Origin: Candidatus Limimorpha caballi
Lineage (GTDB): Bacteria; Bacteroidota; Bacteroidia; Bacteroidales; F082
Assembly: GCA_018064605.1 (NCBI GenBank)
Contig: JAGHUX010000001.1
Location: forward strand, 33,547-97,546
Reading direction: 5' to 3'
Length of the DNA stretch: 64,000 bases
A program made the translations under genes and the position numbers. Positions 11,323 to 22,800 of the stretch are shown here, piece by piece (positions within the stretch are counted from its first letter, which is position 1; each line of letters begins with the position of its first letter). Under the pieces are notes generated by a model. That model was not told the origin of the DNA. It searched no databases and saw nothing but the letters and a program-made list of their open reading frames with translations.

Positions 11323-11433
11323 TTATCTTTTTACCTTTATAGATTTAACTCGAAATATTGCACAAAAATACAAATTATTTCAATAAGCGAACCAAATATG
11401 AACTAAATTTTTTGTTCAAAACTTAAATGCTTG

Positions 11434-11469
11434 TTTTTGCTCCCAAACCAAATTTTGTTTGTATCTTTG
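11434..11469 (+). promoter_or_regulatory. Bacteroidetes-type promoter (-33 TTTG / -7 TAnnTTTG) of clpC
   Basis: tttttg then 22-nt spacer then TATCTTTG, 24 nt before the clpC ATG. Confidence 0.5.
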
Positions 11470-11492
11470 CAGCTTGAAAAATTTGGGAAAGA

Positions 11493-14069
11493 ATGGATCA
11501 GAAATTTTCACCGAGAGTGCGCGAAATAATGTTTCACAGCCATGAGGAAGCCGTGAGGATGGGTAACCCGTACATCGGTTTGGAACACATTTTCCTCGGC
11601 ATTGTTGACGATACTGACAATAACGCGGTGCATATTTTGAGGAACTTGAACCTCGATGTCGAAGTCTTCAGGGAGAAACTCGAGGCCTCGATAAAGTCGA
11701 CGCCGGTTATTTCGGCGAACACCGACAACATGCCGCTGACGAAACAGGCCGAACGTGCGTTGAAGTTCACATACCTCGTCGCAAAAGAGTTCAACAGCGA
11801 CCAGGTGGCGTCGGAACATCTCATGCTCGCAATACTGCATGATGACAATAACATCATATCGCAACGTCTTGAATATGAAGGTATCTCATTTGATAGATAC
11901 AAGAAGGAAGTGAAGAAGATGATGCCTGATGTGCCGGTGAAGAAAGACGAGTCGCCGGCGAAACCGCAGGACATCTTCATGGATGAAGACGAGGATGACG
12001 ATGTCAAGGTGACGGAGACTCCGAAGCAGAAAGGCAACCAGAAGTCGAACACGCCCGTCCTTGACAGCTTCGGTCGCGACCTGACGCGCGCCGCCGAGGA
12101 AGGCCGCCTCGACCCCGTCGTCGGACGTGACAATGAGCTGGAACGCATCGCGCAAATCCTGTGCCGCAGGAAGAAAAACAACCCGATATTGATAGGTGAG
12201 CCGGGCGTCGGCAAGTCGGCAATCGCCGAAGGACTTGCGATAAGAATAAACGAGCATAAGGTTCCGAGGACTCTTTATAACAAACGTCTCGTCATGCTCG
12301 ACCTCGCGTCTGTCGTGGCAGGCACCAAGTACAGAGGACAGTTCGAGGAACGCATGAAGTCGATACTCAATGAGTTGGAGAAAAATCCTGATGTCATCCT
12401 GTTCATCGATGAGATTCACACCATCGTCGGCGCGGGCAACGCCAACGGCTCCCTCGACGCGTCGAACATGTTCAAGCCGGCGCTGGCCCGAGGCGAACTG
12501 CAATGCATCGGATCTACAACACTCGACGAATACCGCCAATATATAGAGAAAGACGGTGCGCTCGAACGTCGTTTCCAGAAGATTTTGGTGGAGCCGACGA
12601 CAACGGAAGAGACGATTCAGATCCTTAAAAACATCAAGGGCAAATATGAAGACCATCATCTTGTTAAATATGACGATGACGCCATCGTGGCCTGCGTGAG
12701 ACTCACAGATCGTTATATGTCAGAGCGTTGCCTTCCCGACAAGGCCATCGACGCAATGGACGAGGCCGGAGCGAGGGTGCATATCAGCAACATCAAGGTG
12801 CCGGTTGAAATCAACGAGCTTGAAGCCGAACTCGAACAGATCCGTGAGGGCAAGAAAAAAGCCATCTCCGAACAGAAGTTCGAGGAGGCGGGCATGCTGC
12901 GCGACCGAGAGAAGAAAGTACTCGACAGGCTCGAACGTGCCAAGAAGGAATGGGACGACGAACTGAAGAACCACAAGGAGGTCGTCACAGAACAGAACGT
13001 CGCGGAAGTCGTCGCGATGATGACGGGCGTGCCGGTGCAGCGCATCGCCCGCAACGAAGGCGACCGTCTCATGAACATGGAAAGAGAACTTGAGGACACC
13101 GTCGTCGGACAGGATGAGGCCATCAAGAAAGTGGCCCGTGCCATCCGCCGCAACCGCGCAGGACTCAAAGACCCGAACAGACCCATCGGAACGTTCATGT
13201 TCCTCGGTCCGACAGGTGTCGGAAAGACATATCTCGCCAAGGTTCTCGCCAAGTATCTCTTTGATTCTGAAGAGGCTTTGATAAGGATCGACATGAGTGA
13301 GTACATGGAGAAATTCGCCGTGTCGCGTCTCGTCGGCGCACCTCCCGGATATGTCGGATATGAGGAAGGCGGTCAGCTGACCGAGAAAGTTCGTCGCAAG
13401 CCCTACTCCATCGTTCTCCTTGACGAGATAGAAAAAGCACATCCCGACGTGTTCCATCTCATGCTTCAGGTCCTTGACGACGGCCAACTCACTGATTCTC
13501 TTGGCCGTAAGGTCGATTTCAAGAACACCATTGTCATAATGACCTCAAACATCGGCTCGCGTCAGCTCAAGGATTTCGGACAGGGTGTTGGTTTCGGCAC
13601 GCAGGCGGTCAAAGATGCGAAAGGCGTCCACGACCACAGCATAATCGAAAACGCCCTGCGCCGCCAGTTCGCGCCGGAGTTCCTGAACCGCATCGACGAC
13701 CTCGTGATCTTCGATTCTTTGAGCAAAGAAAACATCAACAAGATCATCGACATAGAACTCAAAAACGTTTACGAGCGTGTCAAGGATATGGGCAATACAT
13801 TGGTTCTCAGTGACAAAGCCCGTGACTACATCGTCGAGAAAGGCTGGGACGAACAGTATGGCGCACGACCGCTTAAACGCGCAATCCAGAAATATGTGGA
13901 GGACGTCCTCGCCGAAGAAATCATCAAGACAAAGATGGTCAAAGGCGACAAGATTGTCATTGATTATGACAAGGAAAAAGATGAAATGGTGACAGCCATC
14001 GAACATCTTGAGTTGCCGGAACCTGTTGTCAATGAAGAAGTTAAACGAATTGAAGAACCTGAAGCATAA
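11493..14069 (+). CDS. clpC: ATP-dependent Clp protease ATP-binding subunit ClpC-type
   Basis: N domain, two AAA modules ([34 protein letters not shown]), UVR-like middle region. Confidence 0.95.
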   Translation: MDQKFSPRVREIMFHSHEEAVRMGNPYIGLEHIFLGIVDDTDNNAVHILRNLNLDVEVFREKLEASIKSTPVISANTDNMPLTKQAERALKFTYLVAKEFNSDQVASEHLMLAILHDDNNIISQRLEYEGISFDRYKKEVKKMMPDVPVKKDESPAKPQDIFMDEDEDDDVKVTETPKQKGNQKSNTPVLDSFGRDLTRAAEEGRLDPVVGRDNELERIAQILCRRKKNNPILIGEPGVGKSAIAEGLAIRINEHKVPRTLYNKRLVMLDLASVVAGTKYRGQFEERMKSILNELEKNPDVILFIDEIHTIVGAGNANGSLDASNMFKPALARGELQCIGSTTLDEYRQYIEKDGALERRFQKILVEPTTTEETIQILKNIKGKYEDHHLVKYDDDAIVACVRLTDRYMSERCLPDKAIDAMDEAGARVHISNIKVPVEINELEAELEQIREGKKKAISEQKFEEAGMLRDREKKVLDRLERAKKEWDDELKNHKEVVTEQNVAEVVAMMTGVPVQRIARNEGDRLMNMERELEDTVVGQDEAIKKVARAIRRNRAGLKDPNRPIGTFMFLGPTGVGKTYLAKVLAKYLFDSEEALIRIDMSEYMEKFAVSRLVGAPPGYVGYEEGGQLTEKVRRKPYSIVLLDEIEKAHPDVFHLMLQVLDDGQLTDSLGRKVDFKNTIVIMTSNIGSRQLKDFGQGVGFGTQAVKDAKGVHDHSIIENALRRQFAPEFLNRIDDLVIFDSLSKENINKIIDIELKNVYERVKDMGNTLVLSDKARDYIVEKGWDEQYGARPLKRAIQKYVEDVLAEEIIKTKMVKGDKIVIDYDKEKDEMVTAIEHLELPEPVVNEEVKRIEEPEA

Positions 14070-15538
14070 TGAATTTATCAGAAAACATCAACAACAGGTT
14101 TTTCAGACTTATAGCGGAATGCAGCCGTGAGATGGGCTATCAGACATACGTCATCGGCGGTTACGTCCGCGACATCCTTCTGAAACGCGAATCGCATGAT
14201 ATTGACATAGTTACAGTCGGAAGCGGCATCGCCTTGGCGAAGAAAGTAGCATCGAAAATCAACGGCAAGAAAGAGGTTAAGTTTTACGGACATTTCGGCA
14301 CCGCGATGATTAATGTCGGCGGCCATGAGATTGAGTTCGTGGGCGCACGGAAAGAGTCGTACAGCCCCGACAGCCGCAAGCCCGTGTGCGAAAACGGCAC
14401 GCTTGAAGACGACCAAAACCGCCGCGACTTCACAATCAACGCATTGGCAATCAGCCTGAACGACGACACTTTCGGAGAACTCGTCGATCCGTTCAACGGA
14501 CTGCAGGACCTTGAAGACAAGATAATCAGAACGCCTCTCGACCCTGACGTGACATATTCCGACGACCCGCTGAGAATGATGCGGGCCATTCGTTTCGCCA
14601 CGCAGCTTCATTTTAGGATAGAAGACGAGTCGTTCGAGTCGATAAGACGTAACGTTCAGAGAATCAAGATAATATCAATGGAACGCGTCACGGAGGAGAT
14701 GAACAAGATGCTCATGTCGAGCGTCCCAAGCATCGGATTCAGGCTCCTCGACAAATCGGGGCTGCTTCAGGTGATTTTCCCGCAGATGGCCGCGCTGAAA
14801 GGTGTCGAAATGCATGAAGGCAAAGGCCACAAAGACAATTTCTATCACACTTTGGAAGTACTTGACAATGTGGCAAATAGCGGCGGCGACCTCTGGCTGA
14901 GATGGGCCGCCGTCCTTCACGACATCGCAAAACCGCAGACAAAACGATTCGAGAAGGAAATCGGCTGGACTTTCCACGGACACGAGGTGAAAGGCTCGAA
15001 GATGGTGCCGAAGATTTTTGCAAATTTCAGACTTCCTCTTAACGAAAAGATGAAATTCGTGCAGAACCTCGTTTATCTCCACCTCCGCCCTATCGTGCTC
15101 GCCCAAGACATCGTAACTGACTCGGCAGTAAGGCGCTTGCTGTTCGATGCCGGTGATGATATTGACGCTTTGATGATCCTCTGCGATGCAGATATTACAT
15201 CGAAAAACGAAGAGAAAAAAGCCCGTTTTCATCATAACTTTCAGATTGTCAGGCAGAAACTCAAAGAGATTGAGGCCAAAGACCATCTGCGCAACTGGCA
15301 GCCGCCTGTCAACGGAGAAGCAATCATGGAGACTTTCGGCATCCCAGAAGGTCGCGAGGTCGGAGTGATAAAGACCGCAATCCGCGAAGCCGTCCTTGAC
15401 GGAATAATCGGCAACAATTTCGCCGAGGCATACGATTTCATGAAGAAGAAAGGCGCCGAACTCGGACTTCATGTCGTGAAAGAGATTTCAGAAACGGATG
15501 TGGAAGTGAAAAACAATGGACCTGTTCCTGTTAAATGA
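14069..15538 (+). CDS. CCA tRNA nucleotidyltransferase / poly(A) polymerase family with HD domain
   Basis: YVIGGYVRDILLKRESHDIDIVTVG, RRDFTINALAISL, RWAAVLHDIAKP. Confidence 0.92.
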   Translation: MNLSENINNRFFRLIAECSREMGYQTYVIGGYVRDILLKRESHDIDIVTVGSGIALAKKVASKINGKKEVKFYGHFGTAMINVGGHEIEFVGARKESYSPDSRKPVCENGTLEDDQNRRDFTINALAISLNDDTFGELVDPFNGLQDLEDKIIRTPLDPDVTYSDDPLRMMRAIRFATQLHFRIEDESFESIRRNVQRIKIISMERVTEEMNKMLMSSVPSIGFRLLDKSGLLQVIFPQMAALKGVEMHEGKGHKDNFYHTLEVLDNVANSGGDLWLRWAAVLHDIAKPQTKRFEKEIGWTFHGHEVKGSKMVPKIFANFRLPLNEKMKFVQNLVYLHLRPIVLAQDIVTDSAVRRLLFDAGDDIDALMILCDADITSKNEEKKARFHHNFQIVRQKLKEIEAKDHLRNWQPPVNGEAIMETFGIPEGREVGVIKTAIREAVLDGIIGNNFAEAYDFMKKKGAELGLHVVKEISETDVEVKNNGPVPVK

Positions 15539-16440
15539 ACAAAAAACACCTCATAGTCATCGCCGGACCGACAGCATCGGGCAAGACCGCCACCGCAATC
15601 AAGGTCGCGAAAGCCTTTGATACCGTCATCATTTCAGCTGACAGCCGCCAGTTTTACAAAGAACTTTCGATAGGAACGGCGGCGCCGACTGAAGAAGAAT
15701 TAAGCGAAGTAAAACATTATTTCGTTCATAATCTTTGTATTGAACAATCGTATGATGTCGCTGATTATGAACAAGATGTATTGTTTTTGTTAAATGAATT
15801 GTTTAAACAACACGATGTCGTTGTGATGACCGGCGGCTCCGGGCTTTTCATAGATGCGGTATGCAACGGACTTGACATGATTCCCGACATTTCTTCCGAA
15901 ACGAGAAACAAAGTCAATGAGATTTATGAAAAAGGCGGACTTGTCGCTTTGCAGTCTGAAGTCGAAAAAGTTGACCCTGAATATTACAAAATCGTTGACC
16001 GACAAAATCCACGAAGATTGCAACGCGCCATTGAAGTCTTTTTGCAAACAGGCAAGCCCTACTCCACTTTTCGCAAAAACAAACACGTTGACCGCGATTT
16101 CAACATCATCAAGACCGCACTTCTTTGGGACCGCGATGAACTGATAATGAGAATCAACAGACGTGTTGACTGCATGATGAACCTCGGACTTCTCGATGAA
16201 GTGAAATCGGTTTACGGTAAAAGACATCTAAATAGTTTAAACACAGTAGGTTACAAAGAATTGTTTGAATATCTCGACGGCAAAGCAACACTTGAGCAGG
16301 CGGTTGAGCAAATCAAGATCAACACTCGGCAATATGCGAAACGACAGATGACTTGGTTGAGGAAAAACAATGATTACCAGTGGTTTAGCATTGACGAATA
16401 CGATAAAATGTTGGATTACATAAAAGAACATTTGGCGTAA
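15535..16440 (+). CDS. miaA: tRNA dimethylallyltransferase
   Basis: VIAGPTASGKTATAIKVA, ISADSRQFYKELSIGTAAPT, GGSGLFIDAVCNGLD. Confidence 0.95.
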   Translation: MNKKHLIVIAGPTASGKTATAIKVAKAFDTVIISADSRQFYKELSIGTAAPTEEELSEVKHYFVHNLCIEQSYDVADYEQDVLFLLNELFKQHDVVVMTGGSGLFIDAVCNGLDMIPDISSETRNKVNEIYEKGGLVALQSEVEKVDPEYYKIVDRQNPRRLQRAIEVFLQTGKPYSTFRKNKHVDRDFNIIKTALLWDRDELIMRINRRVDCMMNLGLLDEVKSVYGKRHLNSLNTVGYKELFEYLDGKATLEQAVEQIKINTRQYAKRQMTWLRKNNDYQWFSIDEYDKMLDYIKEHLA

Positions 16441-16526
16441 AGGAAAATTGAGTATTTTTGCGCCCTGAAACAAACATTGACGCAGATGCGTCCGTGTGCT
16501 TGAACACCACGTTAAAAACAAGGACA

Positions 16527-17216
16527 ATGAAAACAAAGAACAACAGCTTGAGTGTGCCGTTTTTTCTGATAGGTACACTTTTTTGCATCAGTCTCGTGAC
16601 TGCCAACTTATTGGAAACCAAAGTGATGCAAGTATTGAACATCACTTTTACAGGCGGTTTCTTAGTCTTCCCGATTTCATATATTCTCAACGACTGCATC
16701 TCTGAAGTTTACGGCTTCAAAAAGGCCCGACTGATTATCTGGACCGGTTTCCTGATGAATCTTATATTTGTACTTTTCTGCAAGGCTGCCGTGGCGTTGC
16801 CGTCGGCTCCGTTTTGGGAAGGCGACGATGCCTTCAGGTTCGTGTTCGATCTGGCACCAAGGATTTTGGTCGCGAGTCTTTGCGCTTTCTTGGTCGGCTC
16901 GTTCCTCAATGCATTTGTAATCAGCAAGATGAAGATTGCCAGCAATGGCCGACACTTCTCCGTGCGTGCCGTCTTGTCGTCGCTTGCCGGCGAGTTCGCC
17001 GACTCGATAATCTTCTTCCCGATTGCTTTCGGCGGACTGATGCCGTTACGCGAATTGCTGAAAATAATGGCTATACAAATAATCGCAAAAACGCTTTATG
17101 AAGTGGTCATGCTGCCATTCACAAAGCGTTTTGTAAATTATCTCAAAAAGGTTGAAGATACTGATATATACGACAATAACATTTCTTATAATATCTTCAA
17201 AATCAAAGATTTATAA
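16527..17216 (+). CDS. Queuosine precursor transporter (YhhQ family)
   Basis: LVTANLLETKVMQVLN, FPISYILNDCISEVYGFKKAR, AGEFADSIIFFPIAFGG; ATG at 16527. Confidence 0.9.
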   Translation: MKTKNNSLSVPFFLIGTLFCISLVTANLLETKVMQVLNITFTGGFLVFPISYILNDCISEVYGFKKARLIIWTGFLMNLIFVLFCKAAVALPSAPFWEGDDAFRFVFDLAPRILVASLCAFLVGSFLNAFVISKMKIASNGRHFSVRAVLSSLAGEFADSIIFFPIAFGGLMPLRELLKIMAIQIIAKTLYEVVMLPFTKRFVNYLKKVEDTDIYDNNISYNIFKIKDL

Positions 17217-17810
17217 TAAACATTTTAAGTCTTTCTTTAATTTTTCTACTCCCTCAAATCTGACCGATTTAATTCCTACGTTTATCGCCCCATCGACATT
17301 GGCTTGATTATCGTCGATAAAAAGGCATTCTTCCGCAACGAGATTGTATCTGTCAAGCAAAACCTTGTAAAGCAATGGATTAGGCTTTAAAAGTTTCTCT
17401 TCGCCCGACATTACAATATAGTCTATCATCTCAAAGATGCGGTATTTCTTGCGAACTGTCGGAAAAGTCTCCGCCGACCAGTTTGTCAGTCCGTAGATCA
17501 CAGGGAATCCGTTCTCTTTCAATGACTTGATAAGTTTGTACATTCCGGGAATCTCCTCTCCCATCGTTTTCATCCAGTCGGTTTGATAAAGCCTGATACC
17601 CTCTTCATAATCAGGGAATTGCGCGATTCTTTCAGCTACCGCCACGGAAAACGGCTTGCCGCAGTCCATCTGTGCGTTCCATTCGCTGTTGCATACGTTT
17701 TTGATGAACCAGTCGGACTTTTCCTCATTTTTGAAAAAATCATCAAAAAGATAATGAGGATTCCAGTCAACAAGAACGCCGCCGAAGTCAAAAATAATGT
17801 TCTTGATCAT
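17211..17810 (-). CDS. HAD family hydrolase (subfamily IA)
   Basis: IIFDFGGVLVDWNPHYLF, YGLTNWSAETFP, FIDDNQANVDGA. Confidence 0.9.
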   Translation of the reverse strand: MIKNIIFDFGGVLVDWNPHYLFDDFFKNEEKSDWFIKNVCNSEWNAQMDCGKPFSVAVAERIAQFPDYEEGIRLYQTDWMKTMGEEIPGMYKLIKSLKENGFPVIYGLTNWSAETFPTVRKKYRIFEMIDYIVMSGEEKLLKPNPLLYKVLLDRYNLVAEECLFIDDNQANVDGAINVGIKSVRFEGVEKLKKDLKCLL

Positions 17811-17820
17811 ATTTAGCAGT

Positions 17821-19002
17821 TTAATTTATTTCAACAATCTCCCAATGACCGCCTTTCAAAGGGCCGACTCTAACGATAATATTCGACTTTTTCATGATTT
17901 CAATGAGAGTTGAAGCATAGCGTCGTGAAATTTTAAGATTATTAACCATTGAATCAATGTTTGCACACCTATTTTCTCTTATCATGTCCAAGATTCCATT
18001 TGATTTGTCAAACGCTTTTTTCAGTGTCTTGTCAATCTCAAATAGATGATCGATACCGTAGATGTCATCTTCGTAATCTTTGGTTTTTAGTGCAATTTTT
18101 AATGCATTTTTTAGTATCAAATCTTTTTTATTTTGTTTTTTCTTATTCTCATTGATGACAAGTTTACCATTTACAATCATGGTTTTCAATGTTTCGAGAA
18201 TACAGTCGAGCATGAATTTTATGAATATCGTGCTTTCTCCTCGGTTGTCGGCGATGAGCAGCACCTTGTAGTAATTCTGCTGGTTTTCCCTGATGATATT
18301 CTCAATCGGGATCCATGCGAAAATCGGCTTCCACTTTGCGAGAAGTGCCGTCTGCCAGAGCCGTCCCATGCGTCCGTTGCCGTCAAGGAACGGGTGGATG
18401 AACTCAAATTCGTAATGGAACACGCAGCTTTTGACCAGCGGATGCACTTTGCTGTTTCTGACCCATGCGAACAGGTTCGACATGTTGGCGGGCACGATAT
18501 TGCTTGGCGGCGCCATGTGGATGATGTTCACGCCGTCAGTGACGCCGACGCTCTTATTCCGGTATTTGCCGCTGATTTCCACGAGGTCGCCCATCAGGAC
18601 ACCGTGCGCTTTTTTCAGGTCTTTTTCAAGATAAGGGTCCAGGTCAGGAAGCAGGTCGTAAGCCTTGAACGCGTTCTTCACCTCCTTGATTTCCCTTTCG
18701 GAGCCGACGACGTGTTTCCCGTCGAGGATGTCGGTCACCTGTTCAATGGTCAGCGTGTTGTTCTCAATCGCCAGCGAAGCTTGTATCGTCTTGATTCTGT
18801 TTTCCTTACGGAGAAGCGGATGCATTCCGTCAGGGTTTAGGATCTCCATTTCGGAAATAAGTTCCACAATTTCCGCCACCTGATTCATGATTTCATCGGT
18901 GATTTTGTACGGCGGGATGTTGTAGTCGGCCTGTTGTTCCCGAAGCTCGAACCCGAACGATTCGACAGTTGTCCAGTCGGGATATTGATGCGAATTTTTC
19001 AT
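17821..19002 (-). CDS. Fic family protein with C-terminal winged helix
   Basis: HPFLDGNGRMGRLW active-site motif; SLAIEN matches the N-terminal inhibitory [ST]xxxE[GN] motif; C-term RVGPLKGGHWEIVEI; start MKNSHQYPDW. Confidence 0.93.
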   Translation of the reverse strand: MKNSHQYPDWTTVESFGFELREQQADYNIPPYKITDEIMNQVAEIVELISEMEILNPDGMHPLLRKENRIKTIQASLAIENNTLTIEQVTDILDGKHVVGSEREIKEVKNAFKAYDLLPDLDPYLEKDLKKAHGVLMGDLVEISGKYRNKSVGVTDGVNIIHMAPPSNIVPANMSNLFAWVRNSKVHPLVKSCVFHYEFEFIHPFLDGNGRMGRLWQTALLAKWKPIFAWIPIENIIRENQQNYYKVLLIADNRGESTIFIKFMLDCILETLKTMIVNGKLVINENKKKQNKKDLILKNALKIALKTKDYEDDIYGIDHLFEIDKTLKKAFDKSNGILDMIRENRCANIDSMVNNLKISRRYASTLIEIMKKSNIIVRVGPLKGGHWEIVEIN

Positions 19003-19199
19003 ATTAAAAAGGTTTAAAAAACGCTGCAAAGATAATAAAAATAATCGAAAACGGTCCAAGGACGCCGTGAAAATTATTGCTCAATATCAATGTTTTTTTG
19101 ACAATTAATCTTTAAAAATCCCATGTTTTTTTTAAAATTTTCAGTTGCGTGATTGCAATGCGAATTTTTCATATTTTTGCACCCGAAATTAATATAGAA

Positions 19200-19811
19200 A
19201 TGAGGAAGTTAATCTTAACAATTATCGCGGCGGCACTGTTATTAAGCAGTTGCAGCGAATGCGAGAAAACAAACGAGAAAGCGATGAACTCAACAATGGA
19301 AGACCTGCTGACGCGCCGCAGCGTGCGCAGCTACACCGATGAGGTGCCTCCGATGGAGGTGATTGAAGAAATCTGCAAGGCGGGCACTTACGCGCCGACA
19401 GGGATGAACAGGCAAGCCCCAATAATCATAGCGGTGACAAACCGTGAGGTGCGCGACAGGTTGAGCAAGCTCAACGCCGGCGTGTTCGGCAACGACACGG
19501 ACCCGTTCTACGGCGCCCCGGTGGTGCTGGTGGTCTTGGCCGACACCACGGCCGCGCTCACGTGGAAGGAAGACGGCTCGCTCGTGATGGGCAACCTCCT
19601 GAACGCGGCACACGCCAAAGGACTCGGCTCATGCTGGATACACCGCGCCAAAGAGGTGTTCGAGACCGAAGAGGGCAAAGCCATCCTCCGCGGCCTCGGC
19701 ATCGACGATTCGAAATACGTCGGCATCGGCAACTGCATCCTCGGCTACGTGAAAGGCGACTACCCGACGGCGAGACCGAGAAAAGACAATTATGTTTATT
19801 GGGTCAAGTGA
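19200..19811 (+). CDS. Nitroreductase family protein with lipoprotein signal
   Basis: MRKLILTIIAAALLLSSCSE lipobox; DLLTRRSVRSYTDEVPP, GTYAPTGMNRQ, GLGSCWIHRA. Confidence 0.9.
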   Translation: MRKLILTIIAAALLLSSCSECEKTNEKAMNSTMEDLLTRRSVRSYTDEVPPMEVIEEICKAGTYAPTGMNRQAPIIIAVTNREVRDRLSKLNAGVFGNDTDPFYGAPVVLVVLADTTAALTWKEDGSLVMGNLLNAAHAKGLGSCWIHRAKEVFETEEGKAILRGLGIDDSKYVGIGNCILGYVKGDYPTARPRKDNYVYWVK

Positions 19812-19878
19812 CGGATTTCTCCAGTCGTTCATGTTGAAAAAATGCATATCTTTGCACCGATGAAATGCAGAGTATAAT

Positions 19879-22800
19879 TTGATGAGATCAGTTGTATTTT
19901 TCGACCTTGAAATCGGAGTTGAGGACAAAATAATCAAAGATATAGGCGCCGCCGACAATGACGGCAGGCAGATTCATTCCTCCAAAGTCAATGACCTTAT
20001 GTCGTTTATGTCCAGTGCCGATTACATCTGCGGACATAACATCATTCACCATGACCTGAAGTATCTGAAATCATATTTCAATGAGTCAGACATCCCTCAG
20101 GCCATCGACACACTTTACATCTCACCGCTGCTGTTTCCGCAAAAACCTTACCACAAGCTGTTGAAAGACGACAAGTTACAGGTTGAGGAGCTCAACAATC
20201 CACTGAACGATTCGCTGAAGGCCAAGAGATTGTTCTATGACGAGGTGAATGCATACAACGCCTTGAATGACAACATGAAAATTATATTCTCCAAGTTGTT
20301 GAGAAACACTTTGGAGTTTAAGGCGTTCTTCAACTATGTTGGCATGCCTGTGAGTTTCTTCAGCGTTGAACATTACATAAGAAAGGAGTTCAAGGGTGAG
20401 ATTTGCGACAACGCCGGCATTGAATCTATCATCGCGAACCATCCTGTCGAGCTTGCTTATGCCCTTGCACTCATCAGCACAAACGATCGTTATTCTGTCA
20501 CACCTCGTTGGCTTCTGCACAACTATCCGATAATTGAAAACATCATAAAAATTCTATGCAACACTCCGTGCAACGGATGCCTGTATTGCAACAAGGCACA
20601 CGATGTTCACAGCAAGTTGAGAAAATTTTTCGGATACGACAGGTTCCGCACATATAATGGCGAGCCGTTGCAGGAGGAGGCTGTCAATGCCGCAGTGTCC
20701 GGAAAATCTTTGCTTGCAGTGTTCCCGACCGGTGGCGGCAAGTCGCTCACTTTCCAGCTTCCGGCCTTGATGGCGGGCGAAGCCACACACGGGCTCACCG
20801 TAGTCATATCGCCTCTCCAGTCGTTGATGAAAGACCAGGTTGACAACCTTAATGCCAGGGGCATCGTTGACGCGGTGACAATCAACGGACTGCTCAGTCC
20901 GATAGAACGTTCGGAAGCCATTGGCCGTGTGGCAAACGGCATGGCGTCGCTGTTGTACATCTCGCCCGAGCAACTGAGGTCAAACACAGTAGAGCGGCTA
21001 CTCCTCTCAAGGAATATCGTTCGTTTTGTCATCGACGAGGCGCACTGTTTCTCGGCCTGGGGACATGATTTCAGGGTTGACTATTTCTATATCGGCGACT
21101 TTATCAGGAAACTGCAGGAGAAGAAACGTCTGCCGGAACCGATACCTGTATCATGTTTCACCGCCACGGCCAAGCAAAAGGTTATCAGTGACATTCGTGA
21201 ATATTTCTCAAACAAGCTGTCAATCAACCTTGAGTTGTTCGCCACCGATTCGACACGGAAGAATCTTCACTACGTTGTCTTGTACAAAGAGTCTGAAGAG
21301 GACAAATACGATGCTTTGCGGATGCTCATAGAGCGAAAGAATTGTCCGACAATAGTTTATGTGTCGAGGACAAGGAAATCCAGGGAGATTGCCGAAAGGT
21401 TGTGCAGCGACGGGTTCCCGGCGTTGCCGTTCAACGGCAAGATGGATTCAACGGACAAGATCATCAATCAGGAGGCATTCATTCAGAACAAAGTCAAGGT
21501 GATGGTGGCGACATCGGCTTTCGGCATGGGTGTTGACAAGCCTGATGTCGGCTTGGTGGTTCACTACGACATCTCCGACTCACTTGAGAACTACGTGCAG
21601 GAATCGGGAAGAGCCGGGCGTGACCAGTCGATAAACGCCGAGTGCTTCGTGCTGTTCAACGACAACGACCTTGACAAGCATTTCATTCTCTTGAACCAGA
21701 CGAAGCTGAGTTTCAGCGAGATACAGCAGGTCTGGAAGGCGATAAAAGACATGACAAGGATGAGGCGGCGGATATGTTGCTCGGCATTGGAGATAGCGCG
21801 GCAGGCCGGCTGGGACGATTCGGTCAAAGACATTGAAACCAGGGTGAAGACGGCGGTGGCGGCACTCGAAAACGCCGGATACATAAGGCGCGGCAACAAC
21901 GTCCCGCACATCTACGCCACAAGCATTAAAGTCAGGAACATGGATGAGGCGGCCTCCAAGATTGACGGGGCACAATTCATCGACGAAGCCAGCAAAAGCA
22001 ACTGCAAATGCATCGTCAAGTCGCTGATCTCCGCAAGAAGCATCGCACAGGCAGTCGATGACGACGCGGAGTCACGTGTTGACTATCTCGCCGACATCCT
22101 CGGCATCGAGAAAAACGACGTCATCTATTGCATAAACATGATGAGGCAGGAAGGCATCCTCTCCGACTCTATGGACATGTCGGCTCATCTTCTTTATTCC
22201 GAAAATGAGAACAGAGCCATGTCGCAACTTGAAAACTACGCAAAACTCGAAGATTTCCTGCTCTCAAGAATCACTGAAGACGGATTTCAGATGCCGTTGA
22301 AGCATCTTAACGAAGACGCTCACGACAACAATATCACTTTCTCATCGGTCAGGAACATACGCACCATACTTTACTACCTCACCATCAAAGGTTTTATAAA
22401 AAAACACGATGTCGCTTCCGGCGACACTTCGGGCGGTCAGCGTGTCGGCATTTTCCCGACAGCCGAATCAGGCAAGATGCACGAGAAATTTCTTAAACGC
22501 ATTGATATTTGCCGATTCATAGTTCAAGAGTTATATAAGAAATCGAGACTTTCCACCCATAAAGATGAAAATTTTGTCCTGGTGAACTTCTCCATGCTCG
22601 AACTGCTCGAGACATACAGGAAACAAATGACGATCGGCTTCACGTCATCTGGCACTACGCAGGCCGACATTGAAGACGCTCTGCTTTATCTTTCAAAAAT
22701 TGGAGCGATGAAACTCGAGGGTGGATTCCTCGTCCTGTACAACGGACTGGAGATAAACAGGTTGGTTACAGACAACAAGATCCGTTACAAGATGGACGAC

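Noticed and set aside
18990-19175. Shared gcgaatttttcatatt upstream of the Fic and nitroreductase genes
   Set aside because: One is Fic start codon plus coding, the other a promoter region; short AT-rich coincidence
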